The position numbers and the translations under genes were made by a program. Below the pieces are notes generated by a model that saw only the letters and a list, made by a program, of their open reading frames with translations, made no database searches and had not been told where the DNA came from. Positions 19,047 to 31,211 of a stretch of 35,945 nt of DNA are shown here, piece after piece; positions within the stretch are counted from its first letter, which is position 1, and each line of letters opens with the position of its first letter. Source of the stretch: Akkermansiaceae bacterium (GTDB lineage: Bacteria > Verrucomicrobiota > Verrucomicrobiia > Verrucomicrobiales > Akkermansiaceae); NCBI GenBank assembly GCA_026461385.1, contig JAPJNB010000102.1, forward strand, positions 1 through 35,945, read 5' to 3'.

Positions 19047-19844
19047 ATGAAGAATGGCGTCTCTGGCCCAAATGATCATTCTCACGTGGTGCCAGTGATC
19101 CATCCTAACCAAGAACAACGACTCGCGGCCCGCGAGATGCCTAGCAGCCGGCCCGTCATGCGGCAGCGCTGGGCGGACCTGTTGTTCCTTCATTGGCCGA
19201 TCGACCCCGCCTTGCTTCGTGCCCGTTTGCCAGCGGGACTCCATGTGGATACCTACCTGGGAAATGCATGGATCGGTGTGGTACCCTTTTCGATGCAGCG
19301 CGTTCGGCCCGTTGGCTTGCCGGCCGTGCCGTGGCTGTCTTGGTTCCTGGAATTGAATGTTCGCACCTACGTCCATGATGATTTCGGAAATCCTGGAGTT
19401 TGGTTTTTCTCGTTGAGTTGCAACCAACCGCTGGCGGTAGAAATCGCAAGGCGCGCCTTCCATCTTCCCTATGAGCACGCGGTGATGGGTCGCAGCCAAA
19501 CGGTCGGCAACATCCAGTATTCGTGCCAGCAGAAATCGCACGGTGCGACGGCCGCCGCCTTTGAATACACGGTCGCTCACGAAACTCAGCAGGCAGCGCT
19601 TGGTTCGCTCGAATGGTTTTTGGTCGAGCGATATCTGCTTTTTTGTGCGAACCAAGACGGCCGTTTGTTTTGTGGGCGTGTCCACCATGAGCCGTACCAA
19701 ATCGCGGCGGGCGGGTGTACCAAGTGGTCGGCAGAGCCGCTCCGACTCGATGGCTTTCCTTCTCCCAGTGACCCACCCACATCCATCCTCACCGCTGCGC
19801 CCGTGGACGTAAAAATTTTCCCGCTGCGCGAGGTCCAACGCTGA
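19047..19844 (+). CDS. DUF2071 (YqjF-like) protein
   Basis: The protein has 265 residues. The core from about residue 37 (MRQRWADLLFLHWPIDPALL, RARLPAGL) through VDTYLGNAWIGVVPFSMQRV and ELNVRTYVHDDFGNPGVWFF is the DUF2071 signature, a beta-rich fold related to acetoacetate decarboxylase. No catalytic lysine role can be assigned from this, and the function is unknown. Its start lies one base after the pckG stop, so it is almost certainly co-transcribed. The first 30 residues are hydrophilic and possibly not real. A downstream ATG at 19137 is an alternative start. Confidence 0.85.
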   Translation: MKNGVSGPNDHSHVVPVIHPNQEQRLAAREMPSSRPVMRQRWADLLFLHWPIDPALLRARLPAGLHVDTYLGNAWIGVVPFSMQRVRPVGLPAVPWLSWFLELNVRTYVHDDFGNPGVWFFSLSCNQPLAVEIARRAFHLPYEHAVMGRSQTVGNIQYSCQQKSHGATAAAFEYTVAHETQQAALGSLEWFLVERYLLFCANQDGRLFCGRVHHEPYQIAAGGCTKWSAEPLRLDGFPSPSDPPTSILTAAPVDVKIFPLREVQR

Positions 19845-19922
19845 GCGATCCGGATGCTTTGTTGGGTCGATTGGTTTTTCGGCCTTTGATCGCTGGCCAT
19901 TTCGCTGCAAGCTCGCGGTGCC

Positions 19923-21050
19923 ATGTCAGACGGACTTTCCGCTGCGGAACTTCTCCGCTACTCACGCCACCTGCTCATCCCAGCCGTGGGTGAGGCTGGC
20001 CAGCTTCGGTTGAAGCGCGCGGCGGTCTTGTTGATCGGCACGGGCGCCCTCGGCTCACCTGCCGCTCTGTACCTCGCCGCAGCCGGTGTGGGCAAACTGG
20101 GTTTGGTCGATCCCGATGTGGTTGATGCTTCCAACCTCCAGCGGCAAATCCTCCACGGCGAATCATGGATCGGAAAGCCCAAGCTCGAGAGCGCGGTCGC
20201 TCGGCTACGCGAGGTCAACCCTCACATCGTCATCGAGACCCATCCCGTGAGGTTCGCTCCGGAAAATGCGAGGCAGATCGCCGCTGGCTATGATGTGCTG
20301 TTAGATGGCTCTGACAATTTCCCAACCCGATTTCTAACAAACGATACTGCATTTTTCCAGCGCGTGCCATGGGTCTATGGTGCGATCCATCGCTTTGATG
20401 GTCAAACGGCCGTGTTTGCGCCGCACCTCGGCGGGCCATGTTATCGTTGTTTGCTGCCCGAAATGCCGCCTGCGGGGAGTGTTCCATCATGCCACGAAGC
20501 TGGGGTGTTAGGGGTCTTGCCAGGGATCATTGGGTCGATTCAAGCGATGGAGACGATCAAGCTGATTCTCGGCATCGGCCAGATTCCTTTGGGCAAACTC
20601 ACCTGCTATGACGCGCTCAACAGCGAGTTTCGAACACTCAAGATCCACCGCGACCCCCAATGTCGCCTATGCGGCAATAAGCCCGACATTCATCAAGTAT
20701 CCAACGCTGAAACCACTTCAACCACCGATTGCAACCTCACCCCAACCACCATGGACTCCATCACCACCACTGAACTTCGTAGCATCCTCCATCAACCGTT
20801 CGATGGGCTCCTCATCGACGTGCGCGAGCCGGCGGAACATGCCGTCGCACACATCGAAGGCTCACGCTTGATTCCACTACAAACGCTGCCTGAGCAAATC
20901 GGAAGTCTGCCGAAGGACAAGGAAATCTTGGTCCACTGCAAGGCGGGTGGCCGCTCCGCCAAGGCCGTGCAGTTTTTGTTAGACCACGGATTCACCGACG
21001 TCAAAAACGTCGCGGGCGGGATGGATGCTTGGCTTGCTGAAAATCCCTAA
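19923..21050 (+). CDS. MoeB/ThiF-type adenylyltransferase fused to a rhodanese domain
   Basis: Such proteins adenylate the C-terminal glycine of a small ubiquitin-like sulfur carrier (ThiS, MoaD or similar) and hand on sulfur from the rhodanese cysteine. Residues 38-46 (IGTGALGSP) are the nucleotide-binding loop. VDPDVVDASNLQRQILH is the E1 signature. Cys pairs C173/C176 and C247/C250 should bind zinc, and C190 (SCHEAGVLG) sits at the adenylyltransferase cysteine position. After a linker (about 260-278) the rhodanese domain has LLIDVREPAEHAVAHIEG and the active-site loop HCKAGGRS with C339. The 375-residue layout matches MoeZ/MOCS3-type fusions. No thiS, moaD or cysO gene is in view, so the carrier is unknown. 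Confidence 0.93.
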   Translation: MSDGLSAAELLRYSRHLLIPAVGEAGQLRLKRAAVLLIGTGALGSPAALYLAAAGVGKLGLVDPDVVDASNLQRQILHGESWIGKPKLESAVARLREVNPHIVIETHPVRFAPENARQIAAGYDVLLDGSDNFPTRFLTNDTAFFQRVPWVYGAIHRFDGQTAVFAPHLGGPCYRCLLPEMPPAGSVPSCHEAGVLGVLPGIIGSIQAMETIKLILGIGQIPLGKLTCYDALNSEFRTLKIHRDPQCRLCGNKPDIHQVSNAETTSTTDCNLTPTTMDSITTTELRSILHQPFDGLLIDVREPAEHAVAHIEGSRLIPLQTLPEQIGSLPKDKEILVHCKAGGRSAKAVQFLLDHGFTDVKNVAGGMDAWLAENP

Positions 21051-21063
21051 CCGCTCGCAAGGC

Positions 21064-23682
21064 TCACTCTGCGGCTTCTTCCTCGCCGCCTTGGTCCACA
21101 TCCTCTGCTAGAGCACCATCTGCCGATGCTTCAATCGAATCTTCGCCGTCAGGGATGACGATGGAGATGTCTTGAAGTTTTTCGACAGCCTTGAGCGTGA
21201 GGAGTTTGACACCTTGAGCATTGCGGCCGGTTTCGCGGACCTCTGCGGCACGGATCCGGATGCTTTGGCCACTCGAGGTCATGAGCATGAGCTCGTCCTC
21301 CTCGGTCACCGTCACCGCACCGACCACTGGGCCCGTTTTCTCGGTGACCTTCATGGTGATGATGCCCTTGCCGCCGCGGGATTGGAGGCGATAGTCCTCG
21401 AAGGTCGTGCGCTTGCCGATACCGTTTTCCGATGCCACGAGAAGTGTCGATCCCTGAGTGACCAGCGCTAGGCCAATCACAAAATCCCCCTCGCTCGGCC
21501 GGATTCCCATGACTCCTGCGGTGCCGCGGCCAAGAGCGCGGGTGTTATCCTCATGGAATCGTAGACTCATCCCTTCATGGGTCACGAGAATGATCTCATC
21601 CGATCCCGATGTTAGACGGACACCGATCAGCTCGTTGTTCTCCTCCAGATTGATCGCGATGATTCCATCTTTGCGATAATTTCGGAAATCATTCACGGCG
21701 GTTTTCTTCACCTTGCCGCTGCGGGTGGCGAAGAAGACAAAGCCCGCTTCTTCACGGAATGTGATGTCATTGCCATTTTCATCCACCGTGCGTTCGAGTC
21801 GGAGCAATGCCGCAATTTTCTCCTCGGGTTTGAGGTTGAGGACGTTCTGGATGCTGCGGCCCATCGCTGTGCGAGAACCCTCGGGGAGCTCATACACCCG
21901 CTCGACATACATCCGGCCTGTGTTGGTGAAAAAGAGCAGGTAATCGTGCGCCTGCACGCTGAAGAGGTGCTCGATGAAATCAATTTCCCCATCTTTCTTC
22001 GCGCCCCGTGTTTCCATTCCCTTGAGGCCCTTGCCGCCTCGGCCTTGGACTCGATATTCGCTTGAGGGAGTGCGCTTGATGTAACCACGATGCGAGAGGG
22101 TGACAATCATCGCATCGTTCGCGATGAGATCCTCCATGGCGACCTCACCGACTTCGGCGACGATCTCGCACTTCCGGGGCGTGGCGAAGCGATCCTTGAT
22201 GACGCGGAGCTCGTCCTTGATGATGAAAAGGACACGTTCCTCGCGGGCAAGGATGTCCATTAGATCCTTGATGTCGGCAAGCACTGCATCGTACTCACCC
22301 TTCACCTTATCCTGCTCGAGGCCGGTGAGTTGATAGAGGCGGAGCTCAAGGATGGCATTCACTTGACGCTCGCTGAAGGTATAGGTTCCGCCAGAAATCG
22401 ACGGCTGTGAGCGGATCATGATGCCGAGTGCCTCGGCGGTGGCGACTGGGAAACTGTAGGCGGAAAGGCGCTCGCGTGCTTCATCACGGTTTTTCGACGA
22501 GCGGATGATCTTGATGAAATCATCGAGGTGACCAAGGGCCAGCAGGAAGGCTTCTAACAATTCCGCGCGTTCCTCTGCTTTTCCTAACAAATAGCGGGTC
22601 CGTCGGATCACCACCTCGCGGCGATGCTCGATGTAGGCGTCGATTGCTTCCTTGAGGGAAAGTTGCTTCGGACGATTCTTATGGATCGCCAGCATGTTCA
22701 CGGAGAACGAAGTCTCCATGGAAGTGAGTTTGAACAACTGCGCCATGACCACCTGTGGGCGGGCGTCGCGTTTGAGTTCGATCTCGATGCAGGTATCTTC
22801 GGCCGACAAGTCGCGCATGCCTGAGATGCCGGTGAGAATCTTCTCGTTCACCAGCTCGGCGATGCGCGCTTGGAGCGTCGCGCGGTTCACGCCGAAGGGC
22901 ACGCCGCGGATGATGATGAACGAGCGCCCTGCCGCATTCTCCTCGATTTCCATCTTGCCGCGCATGCGCATCGAGCCACGACCGGTGCGGAAATACTCCT
23001 CAATGCCGCGGATGCCGCGGATCTCGCAAGCGACCGGAAAATCGGGGCCCTTCATGTACTGCATCAACTCCGGCAGCGTGATTTCCGGATTGTCGATTTG
23101 CGCACAGATCGCCTCGACCACCTCACCGAGGTTGTGGGATGCGAGGTTCGTGGCCATGCCGACGGCGATGCCGGTGCTGCCATTGACGAGGAAGTTAGGA
23201 AATGCCGATGGCAGGACCGATGGCTCATTCTGCGAGCCATCATAGTTCGGGACAAAGTCGACGGTATCCTTATCGAGGTCGTCCATCATCGCCATGCCAA
23301 GCGCATGGAGGCGCGCCTCTGTGTAACGCATCGAAGCCGCTGAGTCGCCTTCCACCGATCCGAAGTTTCCTTGGCCATCGATCAGCATTTCACGCATCGT
23401 CCATGGTTGGCCCATGTTGACGAGGGTCGTGTAGATCGCCATGTCGCCGTGAGGGTGGAAGTTACCCATCGTTTCACCGACGATCTTGGCGCACTTGACG
23501 TGAGCTTTCCCTGGGCCGACGCCGAGTTGGCGCATCGCGTAGAGGATCCGGCGTTGGGACGGCTTCAGTCCGTCACGCACATCGGGGAGCGCACGGGAAA
23601 TGATCACCGACATCGAGTATTCCAGGAAGGACTTCGAAAGTTCCTCGGCGACGTTGATCGGTTTGATGTTAGATTCAGACAT
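21064..23682 (-). CDS. gyrA: DNA gyrase subunit A
   Basis: GyrA cuts and religates DNA in the gyrase heterotetramer. At 872 residues it has full length. GLKPSQRRILYAMRQLG, the catalytic segment AASMRYTEARL with the Tyr, and the C-terminal GyrA box (QGRGGKG, with a second SRGGKG later) separate it from ParC. Other C-terminal blades are present, and the tail is acidic (DQGGEEEAAE). In the quinolone region HPHGDMAIYTTLV, residues 81 and 85 are Met and Thr, at the positions of E. coli Ser83 and Asp87 (see findings). It follows gyrB by 42 bases and was probably transcribed with it. Confidence 0.96.
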   Translation of the reverse strand: MSESNIKPINVAEELSKSFLEYSMSVIISRALPDVRDGLKPSQRRILYAMRQLGVGPGKAHVKCAKIVGETMGNFHPHGDMAIYTTLVNMGQPWTMREMLIDGQGNFGSVEGDSAASMRYTEARLHALGMAMMDDLDKDTVDFVPNYDGSQNEPSVLPSAFPNFLVNGSTGIAVGMATNLASHNLGEVVEAICAQIDNPEITLPELMQYMKGPDFPVACEIRGIRGIEEYFRTGRGSMRMRGKMEIEENAAGRSFIIIRGVPFGVNRATLQARIAELVNEKILTGISGMRDLSAEDTCIEIELKRDARPQVVMAQLFKLTSMETSFSVNMLAIHKNRPKQLSLKEAIDAYIEHRREVVIRRTRYLLGKAEERAELLEAFLLALGHLDDFIKIIRSSKNRDEARERLSAYSFPVATAEALGIMIRSQPSISGGTYTFSERQVNAILELRLYQLTGLEQDKVKGEYDAVLADIKDLMDILAREERVLFIIKDELRVIKDRFATPRKCEIVAEVGEVAMEDLIANDAMIVTLSHRGYIKRTPSSEYRVQGRGGKGLKGMETRGAKKDGEIDFIEHLFSVQAHDYLLFFTNTGRMYVERVYELPEGSRTAMGRSIQNVLNLKPEEKIAALLRLERTVDENGNDITFREEAGFVFFATRSGKVKKTAVNDFRNYRKDGIIAINLEENNELIGVRLTSGSDEIILVTHEGMSLRFHEDNTRALGRGTAGVMGIRPSEGDFVIGLALVTQGSTLLVASENGIGKRTTFEDYRLQSRGGKGIITMKVTEKTGPVVGAVTVTEEDELMLMTSSGQSIRIRAAEVRETGRNAQGVKLLTLKAVEKLQDISIVIPDGEDSIEASADGALAEDVDQGGEEEAAE

Positions 23683-23724
23683 GGTGTAAAAATGGGTTTA
23701 GGCGCGAGTGAGGTCAGCGGCCGA

Positions 23725-27458
<3,734 letters not shown>

Positions 27459-27568
27459 GGGCTTGGCGATGACGGGTCGGAGATTCAGTGTTGGGGAGGT
27501 TTCTGAAATGAATCACGCGGGAACCTTGAAAGTGCGTTCTCCAGCTGACAAGCGAAATTCGTGAGGTT

Positions 27569-27583
27569 CGGTCGAGAGGACCG
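27569..27583 (-). terminator. Small hairpin after the carboxynorspermidine-dehydrogenase-like gene
   Basis: CGGTC-GAGAG-GACCG is a perfect 5-bp stem five bases past the stop at 27588 (minus strand). No T-run follows on either strand, so this is at best a weak or factor-assisted terminator. The surrounding 129-bp spacer (27459-27587) shows nothing else I can name. Confidence 0.3.
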
Positions 27584-27587
27584 CAAC

Positions 27588-28811
27588 TCAGGCTACGTGA
27601 AAACCCGCAGCTTGGTCTTGGGTCAATTCGATGACTTTCCATGGCAAGCCATGCTCGTTGAGGTCCGCCATGAAGGCGTCTGGGTCGTGTTGTTCGATGT
27701 TCCAGACCCCCGATTTCCGCCAGTCGCCGGTGAGCAACTGCTTGGCACCGATCATCGCCGGGACCCCGGTCGTGTAGGAAATCGCCTGGGAGCCCACCTC
27801 CGCGAAGCAGGCTTCGTGATCGCAGATGTTGTAGATGTAAATCGCCTTGGGCGCGCCATTTTTGACCCCGGTGATCACATTGCCGATGCACGTGCGGCCC
27901 TTGGTCGTCTCGCCAAGATCGCTTGGATTGGGCAAAACCGCCTTGAGAAACTGGAGTGGGACGATTTCCACGCCTTGGTAAATCACGGGGTCGATCCGCG
28001 TCATGCCGACGTTTTGAAGCACCTCAAGATGCTTTAAATAATTGGGCGAGAATGACATCCAGAATTGAGCGCGCTGGAGGGTTGGGATGTGTTTGACGAG
28101 CGACTCGAGCTCCTCATGGTACATCCGGTAGATTTCGTAAGTTCCCACGCCATCTGGGCAGGTGAACGACTGGTGCTGCGACATCGGCGCGGTTTCGACG
28201 AAGGCACCGTTTTCAAAATGGCGGCACTCTGCGGTGACCTCGCGGATATTGATTTCCGGATTGAAATTCGTGGCAAACGCCTTGCCGTGATTTCCGCCGT
28301 TGACGTCGATGATGTCGAGCGTGTGAATCTCGTCGAAGTGGTGTTTGAGCGCCCAAGCTGTGAAGACATTGGTCACGCCGGGGTCAAATCCGGAGCCGAG
28401 TAGCGCCGAGAGCCCAGCGTTTTCAAAGCGTTCTTGGTAAGCCCATTGCCACGAATACTCGAACTTCGCGACGTCGAGCGGTTCGTAGTTTGCCGTGTCC
28501 ATGTAGTCGCATCCCGCGAGCAAACAGGCATCCATCAAATTCAGGTCCTGGTAGGGCAGCGCCACATTGACCAGTAGCGTCGCACCCGTCTTCCGGATGA
28601 GTGCGGCGGTTTCCTCGGCGTTGTCCGCATCCACCTTGGCCGTGCCGATCGTGCGGCCCGTGCGCTTGAGCACCTCGGCGGCGATGGCGTCGCATTTTGA
28701 AAGGGTCCGCGAGGCGAGGGTGATTTCCCCGAAGACTTCGGGAACCATGGCGCATTTGTGGGCGACGACGCTGCCGACTCCGCCGGCTCCGATGATGAGG
28801 ACTTTGTTCAT
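27588..28811 (-). CDS. Carboxynorspermidine dehydrogenase-like (saccharopine dehydrogenase family)
   Basis: The enzyme would condense a diamine with aspartate-semialdehyde using NADPH, giving carboxy(nor)spermidine, in the alternative spermidine route. MNKVLIIGAGGVGSVVAHKC is the Rossmann loop. The family pattern continues with ITLASRTLSKC, LVNVALPYQDLNLMDACLLA, GCDYMDTANYEP and GSGFDPGVTNVFTAWALKHH. The length of about 407 residues fits. TTKGRTCIGNVITGVKNG and YTTGVPAMIGAKQLL occur near the end. I chose ATG 28811; an upstream in-frame extension to 28961 is non-coding leader. The decarboxylase partner (nspC) is not in the window. A generic saccharopine dehydrogenase is the alternative. Confidence 0.85.
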   Translation of the reverse strand: MNKVLIIGAGGVGSVVAHKCAMVPEVFGEITLASRTLSKCDAIAAEVLKRTGRTIGTAKVDADNAEETAALIRKTGATLLVNVALPYQDLNLMDACLLAGCDYMDTANYEPLDVAKFEYSWQWAYQERFENAGLSALLGSGFDPGVTNVFTAWALKHHFDEIHTLDIIDVNGGNHGKAFATNFNPEINIREVTAECRHFENGAFVETAPMSQHQSFTCPDGVGTYEIYRMYHEELESLVKHIPTLQRAQFWMSFSPNYLKHLEVLQNVGMTRIDPVIYQGVEIVPLQFLKAVLPNPSDLGETTKGRTCIGNVITGVKNGAPKAIYIYNICDHEACFAEVGSQAISYTTGVPAMIGAKQLLTGDWRKSGVWNIEQHDPDAFMADLNEHGLPWKVIELTQDQAAGFHVA

Positions 28812-28959
28812 GGTCTGGTGCAGGAGCAGAGTTGGGAGAATCTGACCCTGCTGGCAAGAAATTCCCAACCGAGATCGCCAATCTTTGCGCGAATTTCCCG
28901 ACAATTTTTGAGTGGCATGGTGTTTTGATCCCTGCAAGGCTCCTGCAAGCCGCCAATCC

Positions 28960-29400
28960 ATGAAAATTCACTCATCCTCACCTCGCATCCGCCGCAACTC
29001 TGGATTCACCCTCCTTGAAATGGTGATTGTCCTCGGAATCATCGCCATGATCCTCGGTGGCGCGATCTTCTCCATGAACAAAATCGGCAACTCGGCCAAA
29101 CTCAGCCAAGTGGAGTCGGATTTCAAAAGCTTCGAAAGCGCGCTGGCCATGTACAAGCTCAATGCCGGCTCGTTCCCGACCACCCAGCAGGGCCTCAACG
29201 CGTTGGTGAGTAAGCCGTCCAGCACTCCGGTCCCACGCCGCTGGGTCCAAGTGATGAGCAAGGTTCCCAAGGATCCATGGGGTACCGAGTACGGCTATCG
29301 TTTCCCCGGCAAGAAGCGCGCAAATGACTTCGAAATGTTCAGCAAGGGCGAAGACGGCATTGAGGGCACCCCAGATGATCTCAGCAGTCAGGACGATTAA
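28960..29400 (+). CDS. gspG: Type II secretion major pseudopilin GspG
   Basis: GspG builds the periplasmic pseudopilus that drives secretion through GspD. The 146-residue protein has a short charged leader and prepilin cleavage site RNSG-FTLLEM at residues 15/16, followed by a hydrophobic helix. The classical GspG signatures are LNAGSFPTTQQGLNALV, KDPWGTEYGYRFPG and FSKGEDGIEGTPDD, the last being the Asp-rich calcium-binding tail. ATG 28960 starts 148 bases from the divergent CANSDH gene. It heads the cluster; a faint sigma-54-like sequence in the spacer was not accepted. Six pseudopilin-type genes follow with near-zero spacing. Confidence 0.93.
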   Translation: MKIHSSSPRIRRNSGFTLLEMVIVLGIIAMILGGAIFSMNKIGNSAKLSQVESDFKSFESALAMYKLNAGSFPTTQQGLNALVSKPSSTPVPRRWVQVMSKVPKDPWGTEYGYRFPGKKRANDFEMFSKGEDGIEGTPDDLSSQDD

Positions 29401-29935
29401 GCCGCAGCGAGGCTTCACGCTGATCGAAATCGTCATGGTTCTCGCCATTTCCGCGGTCGTGATGGCGGGCGCGGTCGGGTTCATGATCGCCTCGTCCGAC
29501 GAACGGGCGCTGCGCAACACCTCGGGAGAAATCGAACTTTTGGCGAAAAAAGCCCGCGCCTCCGCCATTCTTCACCAAACTTCCTACGCCTTGGAGTTCC
29601 GCGAGGGCGTCGTGCGGCTGCTCCCGCTCGCCCAAGCGGGAATCATCCAGAAAAAAAACTCGCGCACACTTCCGCCGGTTTCTGCCCCAGAATTGAACGA
29701 AGCCAGCGGCAAGAACCAAGTGAATCTCAGCGGCGACATGGCCCTTTTCATCCGGCACTGGAACTCGGACGCATGGCTTCCGACCATCAAGAATGCCGTG
29801 CAAGTCTGGCGCTTTGACCCAGACGGTCTTTGCGAACCGATCTCGATCCGGCTCAGCCTTCCGAAAAGCTGGTCAGAAGATTCCTACCACCCGCTCACCG
29901 CCACCATTCGCGAAAGTTCGCTCGAAGCCCGATGA
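29375..29935 (+). CDS. gspH: Type II secretion minor pseudopilin, GspH-like
   Basis: The product is 186 residues with ATG 29375, overlapping the end of gspG by 26 bases. The prepilin site is PQRG-FTLIEIV at residues 13/14, followed by MVLAISAVVMAGAVGFMI. The C-terminal beta-rich domain is short of recognisable motifs (LEFREGVVRLLPLA, DMALFIRHWNSD, VWRFDPDGLCEPISIRL), but RFDPDGLCEPISIRL is the type of strand pair seen in GspH/FimT. The assignment rests on position between gspG and gspI. A longer reading from 29324 would run back into gspG. Confidence 0.8.
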   Translation: MISAVRTIKPQRGFTLIEIVMVLAISAVVMAGAVGFMIASSDERALRNTSGEIELLAKKARASAILHQTSYALEFREGVVRLLPLAQAGIIQKKNSRTLPPVSAPELNEASGKNQVNLSGDMALFIRHWNSDAWLPTIKNAVQVWRFDPDGLCEPISIRLSLPKSWSEDSYHPLTATIRESSLEAR

Positions 29936-30342
29936 AACGCCCGATCCAGCATGGCCGACGCGGATTTCTCCTCCTTGAGATGATTCTCGCGCTGGGCGTA
30001 TTCGGCATCGCTGCCACCGGATTCGCCGTGGCACTTCACCGGATGGCCGCTGCCGCGCAAATGGCGCAAAGCGAGCTGCGGATCACTCGGATCCTTGACA
30101 GCGCGCTCGACGAGACCCTGTCACTCCCCGTGCTCGAAGAAGGTGAGCTTTCTTCCTCCGTCGGCGACACGGGCATCGAGCTTAAAACCTCGGTCACTCT
30201 GCTCGACAAGCTGGAAAATGATGAAGGGCAACTTCTCCAGGAAATGTTCGCCATCAAGGTGGAGGCGAAGTGGTATGCTGAGGGGCAATGGAAGCGACGC
30301 GATGTCGAAACTTGGCGCTACGGCCGCATGTACCAGCCATGA
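29932..30342 (+). CDS. gspI: Type II secretion minor pseudopilin, GspI-like
   Basis: The 136-residue protein has a prepilin-type N-terminus, GRRG-FLLLEMILALGVFG, where Leu replaces the usual Thr two residues after the cleavage glycine. The rest has a heptad-like helix (AVALHRMAAAAQMAQSEL, RITRILDSALDETLSLP) and a terminal strand KWYAEGQWKRRDVETWRYGR. GspI is expected at the tip complex with GspJ and GspK. The ATG overlaps the gspH stop by ATGA. Identity is by order and class, not by a unique motif. Confidence 0.78.
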   Translation: MKRPIQHGRRGFLLLEMILALGVFGIAATGFAVALHRMAAAAQMAQSELRITRILDSALDETLSLPVLEEGELSSSVGDTGIELKTSVTLLDKLENDEGQLLQEMFAIKVEAKWYAEGQWKRRDVETWRYGRMYQP

Positions 30343-31211
30343 TCCACCATCCTGTCAAAAACCGGCCCTCAGGCTTCACGCTGCTCGAGCTCGTGATTGC
30401 GATCGGCTTGTTGTCGATTTTGGTCGGGATGGTCTTCAGCACCGCCCGCACTTCGCTGGCGCTCGGCAACACGATCGTGCAGACCCAAAACGAGGAAATG
30501 CTCCACCAAGCGTTTTTCGAGCTCCTCAGCCAACGCTTTTCCTCCCTCCCCGGCAACACGCGCCTCGAGCTGAAAGCTCAAGACTCCGGCTCACGCTACA
30601 CCTCCGACCTCACCCTCCAAAACGTGCCTCTCAGCTTCACCTGGGGCGGCGAGGCCCGCATCGCCAAGGCCGTCCAACTCAGCACCGTGAAGCGCCGCAG
30701 CGGCTACCTCGACATCGTGCTGCGGTATTATGAAAACGAAATCCTCGAAGGCTCCGCTTCTACCTTTGGGAGCTCGACCGACACGGCGCCTTTCGCAGAA
30801 ATCGTCCTTCTCACCGATGTCGCGTATTTTGAATGGCGCGTGCTCGACGGCCGGACGATGGAATGGCAATACGACTGGGACGCCCAAGGCCGCTTGCCCC
30901 TCCAAATGGAACTCACCATGGCCATCGGCGCGAAAGGCGAGGAAATCCGCCAGATTTTTTGGATCCCACCCAAGCAAAACCCCGAGATGCTCATGCGGCA
31001 GATGGCTCAATCCGGCGGCAACAGCAACCCCGCAGACCCCGCAGCCGGCGGTATCCCTCCCGACGGCGGAGCGCACTTGCCTCAGATTCAAATCCCTGGA
31101 TTTCCCCCAAATGGTGGCCGTCCAGGCGGAAATGGTGGTGGCCGTCCAGGCGGAAATGGTGGTGGAAATTCCGGTGGTCCCAGACCTCCTAACCGAAACA
31201 TAGGCCGATGA
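30339..31211 (+). CDS. gspJ: Type II secretion minor pseudopilin GspJ-like, with Gly-rich C-terminal tail
   Basis: The protein has 290 residues, longer than usual (about 200), with prepilin site NRPSG-FTLLELVIAIGLL at residues 12/13. The body (ARTSLALGNTIV through YFEWRVLDGRTMEWQYDW and LPLQMELTMAIGAKGEEIRQ) fits GspJ. Beyond about residue 220 comes a low-complexity Pro/Gly region. It includes GGRPGGNG twice from a perfect 24-bp DNA repeat and ends in GGPRPPNRNIGR. This tail is unusual for a pseudopilin and may be flexible. ATGA overlap with gspI fixes the start. Confidence 0.8.
   Translation: MIHHPVKNRPSGFTLLELVIAIGLLSILVGMVFSTARTSLALGNTIVQTQNEEMLHQAFFELLSQRFSSLPGNTRLELKAQDSGSRYTSDLTLQNVPLSFTWGGEARIAKAVQLSTVKRRSGYLDIVLRYYENEILEGSASTFGSSTDTAPFAEIVLLTDVAYFEWRVLDGRTMEWQYDWDAQGRLPLQMELTMAIGAKGEEIRQIFWIPPKQNPEMLMRQMAQSGGNSNPADPAAGGIPPDGGAHLPQIQIPGFPPNGGRPGGNGGGRPGGNGGGNSGGPRPPNRNIGR
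31113..31160 (+). repeat. Perfect 24-bp tandem repeat, two copies, inside gspJ
   Basis: The 24-bp unit begins GGTGGCCGTCCAGG at 31113 and again at 31137, each copy encoding GGRPGGNG. A degenerate third part (GGTGG AAATT) follows. Copy number is a likely source of length variation in the Gly-rich tail. The unit length is a multiple of three, so changes keep the frame. Confidence 0.85.

Noticed and set aside
18972-19910. Minus-strand open frame of 312 residues opposite DUF2071
   Set aside because: The plus strand encodes a recognisable DUF2071 protein tightly linked to pckG; the antisense reading has no family features.
28913-28928. Sigma-54-like -24/-12 sequence before gspG (TGGCATG-N4-TTTG)
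   Set aside because: The -24 half is close, but the -12 half lacks the essential GC (TTTG instead of TTGC), and no enhancer-type regulator gene is nearby.
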